Shown here piece by piece: positions 1 through 64,000 of a DNA stretch of 64,000 nucleotides (its first letter is position 1; each line of letters opens with the position of its first letter). The translations under genes were made by a program, and so were the position numbers. This DNA comes from Amorphochlora amoebiformis (taxonomy: Eukaryota; Cercozoa; Chlorarachniophyceae): NCBI GenBank assembly GCA_054601695.1, contig BAAHQB010000135.1, positions 248,001 through 312,000 on the forward strand. Direction: 5' to 3'. The notes under the pieces are model-generated. The model ran no database searches. It was not told the DNA's origin and saw only the letters and a program-made list of their open reading frames with translations.

Positions 1-66
1 ATATATATATATAATATCAATATATATTTATATATGTAACTATATTATAAGAAATGTATGTATTAC

Positions 67-11334
<11,268 letters not shown>

Positions 11335-11518
11335 GGGCTCTTTGGATCTGGTGTGCCGCCATCGCACGAACGGTACCAGAGCCCCGGTTTCGAGACTGTA
11401 CGGTTTCACAGGTATTTCTGGAGAAATAACCGAGATATATTAGCGAAGAAATATTAGCCGAAAAGTATTTTGAATAATCCAAAGGGTATTTCACTCAACG
11501 GCACAACGACTGCGCGCG
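11335..11518. promoter_or_regulatory. Short shared intergenic region between divergent receptor genes
   Basis: 184 bp separate the start codons of receptor B (minus) and receptor A (plus). It has near-normal base composition, unlike the (TA)n around it, and no TA microsatellite. It must hold both 5' untranslated regions and either a bidirectional promoter or two overlapping promoters. A CTCAACG initiator-like sequence lies about 25 bp before the receptor A ATG; no convincing TATA box was seen. The two genes are therefore expected to be co-regulated, or mutually exclusive if promoter occupancy competes. Confidence 0.6.
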
Positions 11519-39332
<27,814 letters not shown>

Positions 39333-39751
39333 GATCTCACCATCTCACGACTGTGGCCCCGCCCTCAGGGGGAGAGACAGAGATTTCCAGACTTCTGTTA
39401 CCTGAGACAACTTCATCGTCAATTCCCTCGGGAGTAAGTCATACATATCCCAACCTTTTAAAAGGTTATTCCGCTGGCAATGCATAATCATAGAATGGAA
39501 TATGACCCTTTTATCCTTAGGTTGATGCAAAACTATATACGAAGTCAAAGACTCTATCAATTTCATTGTCAAGAGTATCTCTCGGTTGCACAGATCTAAC
39601 ACTAATATTACTTTTTAAGGGAAATTCTATATGGCTAGTAGATGTTACATACATATGTATGCGCAGTGTATTGTATATAACACAAACATACCTGTATATA
39701 TATATATATATATATGTTATATATATATATATATACATATATATATAGATA

Positions 39752-39788
<37 letters not shown>

Positions 39789-40741
39789 TATATGTGTGTA
39801 TATATTCAAATGTATATCCATATACTCTTATATCCACACCTACTACATTCTCGACCTTATCCTTCAACCCATTTCAAACCCGACGCCCTAATTCTAACCC
39901 TAACCCGATGTTCTATCCCGACGCCCGATGTCCTAACCGACGCCCGACGCCCTAAGCCAACATTAACCCGACGCCCTAACCCTAACCCGACGCCCTAACC
40001 CTAACCCGACGCCCTAACTCTAACCCGACGCCCTAACCCTAACCCGACGCCCTAACCCTAACCCGACGCCCACGCCCTAACCCTAACCCGACGCCCACGC
40101 CCTAACCCTAACCCGACGCCCTAACCCAACGCCCTAACCCAACGCCCTAGCCCTACCCTAACCCGACGCCCTAACCGGCCTACGCCCTAACCCTAACCCT
40201 AACCCGATGTCCTAACCTTACGCCCTAATCCTAACCCTAGCCCGATGTCCTAACCCCAACCCGATGTCCTAAACCTAACCCGACGCCCTAAGCCTAACCA
40301 TAACCCGACGCCCTAACCCTAACCCGACGCCCTAACCCTAACCCGACGCCATAACCCTAACCCGACGCCCTAACCCAAACTCGATGCCCAACTCTAACCC
40401 GACGCCCCAACCCTAACCCGCGCCCTAACACTAACCCGATGCCCTAACCCGACGCCCTAACACGAACCTGATAACCTAACCCTAATCCGACGCCCCGACG
40501 CCCTAATCCGACACCCTAACCCGACGCCCTAACCCGACACCCTAAGCCTAACCCTACGCCCTAACCCGGCGCCCTAACCCGACGCTCCAACCCTAAGCCG
40601 ACGCCCTAACCTTTACCCGACGTCCTAACCCGACGCCCTAACCCGACGCCCTAACCTGAAGCCCTAACTCTATCCCGACGCCCTAATCCGAAGCCCTAGC
40701 TCTAACCCGACGCCCTAACCCTAACCCAACATATGTATAGA

Positions 40742-40774
<33 letters not shown>

Positions 40775-40775
40775 A

Positions 40776-40811
<36 letters not shown>

Positions 40812-41827
40812 GCACGTGTACATATATATATATATATATATGTATATTGTGTGAGTAAGCATATATATATATATATATGCATAAATACATAGAGCTATAC
40901 GTGTGTTTTAAATGTATATGGATCTATTTATATATACATATAGATACATATATATATTTATGTATTTTTATATTTTTATACATATATGCGTGCACACATA
41001 TGTACATATTCAATTTTATCTAACTATATTTTTGACATGTATTTATACATACATGCATACGTGTTTTGAAATGTTTTAATACATATGTATATTTACATAT
41101 ACATATTTAGGCCACGGTTGGTTGGTAGATTTTGATAGTTGCGGATCCTCAACAATTCGAATATTTCAGGTTGGGGAATCTGATATAATATATATATATA
41201 TATATATATTATATAGACATATATACACATATTTTCATATAAAAATATTATACTATAAGGGAGGGAATATAAATACATACAAAATTACTCAATAGCTCAC
41301 TTATCTCCAACCTTCCGCAACTCCTTCCCCGAAGAAAAATTTCATTATTTATTTAGGGCGACGAAACCACTGCATTTACTTCAAAGAAAAGTGTACAGGT
41401 TTAGATACATTAGAGTTATGATCAGCGTTAGGATTTTGGTTAGAGTTAGGACTTTGTTGGGGTTTCTATTGAGACGATAGGATTGGAGAGAAGGTAAATG
41501 AAGGGGATAGAAGATAAACATATATATATATATATATATATACATACATATGAGTATATATATATATATGAGTATATATATATATATATATGTATATATA
41601 TGTATATATGTTATATACATGTATTTATATTCTTCTGGTCTCTATCCATCTATCTCTCTCTGTCTCTCTATCTATCTCTTATACCTCTTTTTCTTTCTCT
41701 AATCTCTATCTATCTATCTAAGGGTTGGTTATCACGGATATGGATAGGTTTAGGATTGAGGTTCTGGTTATGAGGGAAGATGTTATGACAACAAGAATGT
41801 GCCAAAAAACGGATATAAATATTATAC

Positions 41828-41859
<32 letters not shown>

Positions 41860-41919
41860 ATATATATATAAATATATTATATGAAAAAATGTGTGTGTGG
41901 GTGTTTACATAATATACAT

Positions 41920-41984
<65 letters not shown>

Positions 41985-42909
41985 GTATATATGTTTTTAA
42001 ATAAATATATATATACATATATATCTGTATTGATATATATATATATATATATATATGCATGTATATTTGATATATATATATGTGTATAAATATACACGTA
42101 TATTACATATTAAATAATGAGGCATACTTTATATAAATAGGCATACTTATAAATATATATATATATATATATGAAATATTAATATTAAGTTTTAACATAC
42201 ACACATTCATATATATATTTACTGTCGTGTAAATATTGTATAATACACCAGATGTATAACGGCTGGCGAGTAACCATCGACCCCAAGAACAACCGTCCCT
42301 ACTATTACAACACCAAAACGGGCAACCGCTCCTGGGATTTACCCCAATCTCTTCCCTCCTCCAACAAGCAAGAGACTTCAACAAGCTTTCCCAGCACTCT
42401 TTCTCCAACTCGAGACCCTTCATCGTTTGCCTCACAAACTAGCCAATCTCAGCCTCTCTGCTCTCCTCCATCTCCTCCGAAACCCGAACCCAAGCCCGAC
42501 AACATTTCCCCCGAGCCAAAAGACTCAAAATCATCCCCCATGGAGTGGACCGTGGATAAGTACATGAGTGCTAATATTGGCGGAAATATTTCGAGTGAGG
42601 GCGATCAGGTAGGTTTTTACTCTCTTCTGTGCCTTAGTTTTAATTGCGTGAACCTGAAAATGTTGTTTACAGGAGACGAAGAAGGAGAGCGTGAAACTGG
42701 GGAAGGGTATCGTTGAAACTAATCTGAATGATAGCTAAATTGCCAAAGTATCTCATCGAAACTGAACAAATTGGACAAATCAGGTTGGTATGCGACGATG
42801 GATCTAATAAGAGGTAAGACGTACTTTTATCACCCGGATAGCTGTCTCAAGCAGTGGACGATACCTGTAATAATCATATTCTATCTACTATGGTATATAT
42901 AAATAAATA

Positions 42910-42944
<35 letters not shown>

Positions 42945-43079
42945 ACATATTTACATACATATACATATGTATATGTGTATATACATAAATACATATATAT
43001 AGACATAGTATATTTACATACATATATACATATGTACATATATATAAAGTATATGTACTAAAATAACTTGCATATATAC

Positions 43080-43135
<56 letters not shown>

Positions 43136-43330
43136 ATATACGTATATAAACATGTATATATATTGTAAATATATCTGTGTATCTGCATATGCATATGCAT
43201 ACATATATAAACAAATATATACATATATATCTATAATATATGCATATATATATATATATATATATTGTATATATATATATATATGTAAGAGATATTTGTA
43301 TGTATGTATAGTATGTATCAATTAGTATCT

Positions 43331-43411
<81 letters not shown>

Positions 43412-43566
43412 ATATATATATATAATTCATAATTTATGTCTGTGTATCAGAAGGAACTGGAGGAGAAGGACAAAAAGCATGGGCTGGTGCGTCCAACCGT
43501 TTATATGCATATTTATTCAGATGTATGTAAATAGATATGCAAATTTGCATATTTTTCCATTTGTTG

Positions 43567-43612
<46 letters not shown>

Positions 43613-43751
43613 TATATATACATTGATGTACATACATATATATATATATATATAAAGTATATAATAATATATATATATAGATGTACATACATATATATAT
43701 ATATATAAAGTATATAATATATATATATATATATGCACTTACATTATATAT

Positions 43752-43803
<52 letters not shown>

Positions 43804-43878
43804 CCTTTCGCAGACATGGGGAAAGGATGGTACGCCGTTATGGAAAAGGGTAGCAAAGCTCAACAATCCCAACAATAA
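39333..43878 (+). CDS. WW-domain protein, multi-exon, 5' end uncertain
   Basis: Segments: 39333-39433, 39521-39656, 41111-41169, 41357-41398, 42252-42608, 42673-42706, 42784-42866, 43451-43486, 43804-43878 (TAA). All internal joins are phase-consistent. The first four exons ([11 protein letters not shown], then [54 protein letters not shown]) have no recognised domain and look beta-rich. The last five form a WW module. It is possible that they are two genes, since exon 42252 begins with an ATG immediately after its acceptor-like CCAG. An 850-bp telomere-like array lies in the intron between 39656 and 41111. WW domains bind Pro-rich ligands; the protein is probably intracellular. No upstream start codon could be fixed. 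Confidence 0.55.
39880..40735. repeat. Interstitial degenerate telomere-like array, CCCTAACCCGACGCC units
   Basis: About 850 bp of imperfect tandem CCCTAACCCTAACCCGACGC-type units. The CCCTAA telomere motif alternates with CCGACGC, and the order and number of units vary. GC-rich in comparison with the surrounding TA repeats. All C-rich strand is on the plus strand. Could be a subtelomeric satellite, a healed break, or a telomere-derived minisatellite. Confidence 0.85.
42252..43878 (+). CDS. WW-domain exons: WW1, Pro/Ser linker, WW2, truncated WW3
   Basis: WW1 is [20 protein letters not shown] followed by GNRSWDLP, with both signature Trp, the Tyr triplet and the terminal Pro. A Ser/Pro-rich linker of about 65 residues follows ([18 protein letters not shown]), then [17 protein letters not shown]2 spans the join of 42706 and 42784: [20 protein letters not shown] then CLKQWTIP, again complete. 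A charged exon ([12 protein letters not shown]) leads to 43804-43878, which starts a third repeat ([20 protein letters not shown]) and stops before the aromatic core. The third WW is therefore half a domain, either by 3' truncation or because a later exon is used through a GT at 43850. Confidence 0.8.
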
Positions 43879-44029
43879 CCTGCGTAGCTCACGTCCGATT
43901 CTTCTCAATCTCAGGAGCAACCCGGCCGATTTTTGTCCATAAGGAAAGCGGCACAAAATCATTGACCCTGCCTCACTCGCTTATGACCTTGGCTTCAAGT
44001 AGGCGCACGCGTAGGCATCGAAGAGGCTC

Positions 44030-44780
44030 TGTGCGGCAAGCACTAGAAGCAGCTAATATCTAGAATTTTCTAGAATTCCAAAAAATTTAACTAAGATTAG
44101 TTAGCTGAAGTTTCTAGATTTTAAATCTAGGACTAGATAAGCACGCCAGTCTGACACTAGCTAAGACTACTAGACTAGAACTGAGTGACTAGAGACTACA
44201 TCATGGCGCGCGCATGCAACTTACTTAGGATATTCACTAGATTCACCAGATCAGAGATGTATTTCTGCATGAGTGTTCGAATTCGATCATCTAGTATATA
44301 CTAGTATACAGGTATAGTCTAGATAGTCGTCGTTCTAGTCGTTACCTAGGTTACCTCTATGTATCTACATATTTTTGATCATTACATTTATACATCAGGC
44401 AGAATCTATATATCTAGATATAGCTACTACGTACTCTAGGTACTAGACTAGATCGACTAGCTCAGACCTAGTACCGTGGGCGAATGCACCTCTAGCTAGT
44501 CTAGACTAGTAGACCTGAGACTAGTCTAAGACAGATATCTTGGTTATTATAACACGATACTAGATACAATGGATATATATTCTAGATACTAGACATACAG
44601 AATATTACAGATATACAGGTACGGGTTTCAAACCATTAATTAGTTACCCTTACAACTTAGATCTACGGCTATTTCTAGATTTGAGATGCAGCCTTGCGTC
44701 CCTCGGTCTAGTCGGTGTATTATTTGCATGACGCTCTAACTTACTAGACTCAGTCCTCACTTTCATCCTCGGTCGTCAGA
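44030..44780. repeat. CTAG-rich palindrome-dense block
   Basis: About 750 bp with the tetranucleotide CTAG many times more frequent than chance, e.g. TAGACTAGTAGACC, TCTAGCTAGTCTAGACTAG, AGGTACTAGACTAGATCG. No long open frame on either strand and no (TA)n. It lies between the WW gene stop and the minus-strand coiled-coil gene. The sequence is not a simple tandem repeat. It does not resemble the interspersed element family. Confidence 0.7.
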
Positions 44781-45112
44781 CCGCCCATCTGTATTATAAT
44801 ATGTATTGACGCAGACACACTATACAAAGAAATGGCTCCTACATACGTATAAATTATTATATACATTATATATATATTATATATGCACATGTATACACAC
44901 ATATATACATAGATGGGTTATTCTTACATACATGTATATGTTTATATTTTGTACATGCCTTTTCTATTAACAACATTTGAGGGCGTCGAGATATATACAC
45001 ATCACTCAAAAGACATCTACTTCGTGTAGCTCCGTATGTATTAAAAATAAATACATCTACCAATAGATATGGATATATATATATTATATATATATATTAT
45101 ATATATTATATA

Positions 45113-45155
<43 letters not shown>

Positions 45156-45249
45156 ATACGTGTGTGTATTATGTTATAAAGCGTACTATTTCTCCTACGC
45201 ATTTGTAGATACCAATTAAAATAGTGAAGATGTTTAATTTTATACTTAC

Positions 45250-46496
45250 CTCTTCTTCATCACTATCGAAGATGGTTCCTTTCAGCTCCTGCTTCAGAGC
45301 CTCAAGCCTCTCCTCCTCCTGATATCGACAAAAGTTAACATTTTTATACGAAATGATTTTATACATATACACAAGCGCATGCGTACAACCACTTACCTTC
45401 CTCTTAGCTGCCTCTTCTTCTACCTTTGCACGCTCCTTATCAAGCTCTGCAACCTGAATAATGTAATTAGAAGCTAGCGTAGCCACCTCATATTAAAAAA
45501 TTGAACATACACACACATATATATTAAATGTATATTCAAAAATGTATACATACTAGGAAAATATAAAACAAATATAGATAAACACGTAGATTAATACATA
45601 TATATATATATATAATAGTATATATATATATATATATATATACATTATCCACATATGACCGTAGATATGTATATATGAGGTACATACACTCTCTCGTTCT
45701 CCCCCTCCGTGCATTACATAATAATATTTAAAGGATACGCTAGAGATAAATAAACTACGCAAACTTACATATGCGTTGGAAGCGAAAATTACATTTGTCT
45801 ACATATGCATATGTACACGCATCTTTATCAATACCTTTGCATATATAAATATAAATGTGTTAAATATATTAGAAATATATATGTGTTACATGTAATTATA
45901 AAAATATATGTTGCATGTATTATATATATTATATTATATTATAGATATGAATATATATATACACATACATATGTATAAATATATATATATATTTATATAT
46001 ATATATAAGTTGTGTGCATATATGTGTAAAATGCATTTATTGGTGTACATAAATGCGTAGATTTGTGTATTTATACACACATTATGCATTTCTTTCTATT
46101 TATTATATATATAGGTATACAATAATATATATGTGTGTAAATAATAGTAATTCTCTTTTATTAATGTTATGATTGCTCGATTACCGTGTCATCCATCTCT
46201 TCTCTCTCCACCTTCCCTTCTATACGATCGATTTCTCTGGAGATTAGTTGTCATTTAATCCATAGCTTCAGAGGGTTAAATAGCTAACACAAATCGGGTT
46301 TTAAGATTCGAGTTTAGGTTATGGTTACGGTTACGGTTAGCTTTTTGACCTCTGAATTTGCTTATCCTTCTCCTCCTTTTCCCTCTCACGGATCTCTCCC
46401 ATCATCTACGATATATCGACAAACGCAAATACACACATATATATTTATATACATGTATTATATATATATATATATATACATATATTTGTGTATGTA

Positions 46497-46528
<32 letters not shown>

Positions 46529-46607
46529 GTAAATGTACATGTATTAGCACATACGTGTTTATATACATATATATATATATATATATATGAATATAATATA
46601 TATCTCT

Positions 46608-46650
<43 letters not shown>

Positions 46651-46953
46651 TTACATGTCATAACTATTACTCCTATCATATACACACATAGAGTACATAT
46701 TGTATATTTCAGCACCCTTGTACGGCGGAGGGATCGTTTTTGCATATACGCTAGCCACCGGCTGCCTGAAGCGTTACACGTATATAGGGGCGTGAATAAA
46801 GTGTTTTAACAAATGTTTGATGCCCTTTCAGAAACCTTTTGAAACTCTTTTTAAGGCTAATATTTACCAGAAGAATAATCTCCAATCTGTACACATACAT
46901 ATCTATATACATATATATTCGTTTGTATGTAAATATACATACAATTATATATA

Positions 46954-46989
<36 letters not shown>

Positions 46990-47080
46990 AATATCTATAT
47001 ATATATATGTGTATATTTATAAATATCTATATATATTTACACACACACACACACACACATACACATATATATGTATGTAA

Positions 47081-47113
<33 letters not shown>

Positions 47114-47466
47114 AATGTATATATATATATATATATAAATATATACTACGTATTTAGACTATATGAATACACGTACATATATATTTGTATACATATTGAT
47201 ATTTATAGTAATGATTTCTATAAATATATGATAAGTATACATAAATTTTATGACCTATACATAATTTTATGACCTGCACCCCGAGCCTCATATTGGCGGT
47301 GGCGCATGTATTTGGGGAACCTCGGGGCCAGTTCTTCCATAATAATATCTACGGGATTCTTGCCATAGACTCTGAAGTTACGTAGATACATGAAAATCTA
47401 AAAAATGTAAAAGTCTAAAAATGTGTAGTGATATTTGTAGTACAATGTAGGTAAATATATAATACA

Positions 47467-47500
<34 letters not shown>

Positions 47501-47618
47501 TTATATCTGTAATAAATAAATATATAAAGACAATAATATATATATATATATATATAACATATGTATATATTGGTTACCATGACATACGAGTACATATGAA
47601 CACACGCGTACATATTTA

Positions 47619-47661
<43 letters not shown>

Positions 47662-47839
47662 GTATATGTATACATTTAAAGGTAGTATTAACAGAATATA
47701 ACATATATATATATATATATATTAGATGTAAATAATATATATACATATATATTTATATATATATGTATGTATAATATGCACACATGTATACACAAATATA
47801 TATACCTACACATACATACACCTAAACATACATGTATAC

Positions 47840-47870
<31 letters not shown>

Positions 47871-47929
47871 TTCTAATATATATATATATATAATATATTA
47901 TACTCGCATATATAATATATATATATATA

Positions 47930-48005
<76 letters not shown>

Positions 48006-48116
48006 CATTGTTTACATACACATGTAATTATTGTATTGAACCTAACATAATCTGCTTACTTAATGGGATCCCAACCCGGTCTCTTTTTGGCCCACCGCCC
48101 ATAGTTTGTTACATAC
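45250..48116 (-). CDS. Small charged coiled-coil protein, multi-exon, partial model
   Basis: Segments in transcript order: 48116-48060 ([19 protein letters not shown]), one unresolved join, 47397-47280 ([20 protein letters not shown] then [19 protein letters not shown]), 46234-46185 ([17 protein letters not shown]), 45453-45397 ([19 protein letters not shown]) and 45318-45250 ([20 protein letters not shown] then EEE). From 47397 to 45250 all joins are in phase with GT-AG borders (GTAAGT twice). The C-terminal half is a strongly charged heptad-type coiled coil ending in an acidic cluster; the N-terminal half is basic and aromatic. I do not recognise the family. The start and stop codons were not found. 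It is the only minus-strand gene right of 11.4 kb. Confidence 0.65.
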
Positions 48117-48231
48117 CTGAAAATATTCGGTTTTTACGTTCGCTTTATGTGCGTTTTAACTAGTACGTATATTTTATGTATGCAAATATGCGTACATATA
48201 CATACACATATCCATACACATACACACACAT

Positions 48232-48387
<156 letters not shown>

Positions 48388-48412
48388 GCATAAATATATA
48401 CATATATATGTA

Positions 48413-48453
<41 letters not shown>

Positions 48454-48482
48454 TATATGTATATATAAATATATCAATATAA

Positions 48483-48519
<37 letters not shown>

Positions 48520-48561
48520 TATACACATAGACATATATATATATATATACACATACACATA

Positions 48562-48632
<71 letters not shown>

Positions 48633-48645
48633 ATATATATATATG

Positions 48646-48689
<44 letters not shown>

Positions 48690-49149
48690 TGTAAATAGAA
48701 GGTATACGTATATACAACGTTCACGTATAAATGTGCACATGCGAGGACTACCATTTCTCCCTAGCTTTGAGGTATCCTGCATCTGGGTTTGAGAATAGGG
48801 TTAGCGAGAATACTAAGTACTCGGTTGAGTTACAGTTCAGGATATCTAAATGCTTGTTTAGAATATGGTAGTGTGAACGCACTACACATCGAAATTATTG
48901 GATATATGTCGTACATTTCCGTCCGTGCTTGAACTGATACGTGTGCCCGCACACGTTCCTCAAATAGTAGTTCTGTCTCGCAGCAACAAGCACAAAAAGA
49001 TAAATCGCCAAAGCAGAAGAACTAACAGTACATCCACAAAACCCGAAACTCAATCACCACCCTGTATCCCCTCCCAAAAAAAAGGTACATCCTGAAAAAA
49101 GCACCGCAATATTCACCTTGTTCATCTTAGCACTCCTAGGCGTGCGCCC

Positions 49150-63854
<14,705 letters not shown>

Positions 63855-63887
63855 GTAAGTTATATGCTCTCTCTCTATATATAATAG

Positions 63888-63937
<50 letters not shown>

Positions 63938-64000
63938 ATATGTGTATATATATATACGTCAATACATGTGTACATTTATGCATATATTCATGTGTACTGC

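Overview
Eukaryotic nuclear DNA, very probably from a protist. The window is mostly (TA)n and other simple repeats, with small islands of normal base composition. Most islands are single exons of about 30-340 nt with GT-AG borders. Joining them by reading phase gives long spliced proteins. The long open frames made of Ile-Tyr, Arg-Glu or Leu-Ser repeats are simple-repeat artefacts. CCCTAA/TTAGGG-like tracts, WW, SH3, myosin and ephrin-receptor-like modules and P/S/T-rich stalks fit a SAR-type protist (Rhizaria is a guess); nothing here fixes the species. No rRNA, tRNA or CRISPR was recognised.

Layout. (1) 1-33.9 kb: two paralogous cell-surface receptor genes, head to head. Receptor B is on the minus strand (start codon at 11334, running off the left end). 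Receptor A is on the plus strand (11519-33859, about 42 exons, roughly 1,270 aa). Their start codons are 184 bp apart. Exon order, intron phases and often exact exon lengths match (76/76, 82/82, 120/120, 50/50, 36/36, 38/38 nt). A reads: signal peptide, Cys-containing beta-type modules, P/S/T-rich mucin-like stalk, more beta-type modules, ephrin-receptor-like Cys box, about seven membrane segments, short acidic/polar tail. (2) 33.9-39.3 kb: no confident gene, a few candidate exons. (3) 39.3-43.9 kb, plus: a gene ending in two WW domains and a truncated third, split by an 850-bp degenerate telomere-like array. (4) 44.0-44.8 kb: an unusual CTAG-rich block. (5) 45.2-48.1 kb, minus: a small coiled-coil gene. 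(6) 49.1-64 kb, plus: an unconventional myosin heavy chain, leaving the window in the motor just after switch II. Its exons, joined by phase, place a complete SH3 domain in loop 1 of the motor, as a three-exon cassette flanked by phase-0 introns. Switch I and switch II residues are also non-canonical.

A family of 240-420 bp elements with TGTTAGCGCAACGG-like ends sits in the (TA)n tracts of introns and intergenic DNA and resembles a MITE family. One pair forms a 230-bp-arm inverted repeat inside a receptor A intron.

All gene models were spliced by eye from phase compatibility, homology between the two receptors and family motifs. RNA data would be the direct test.
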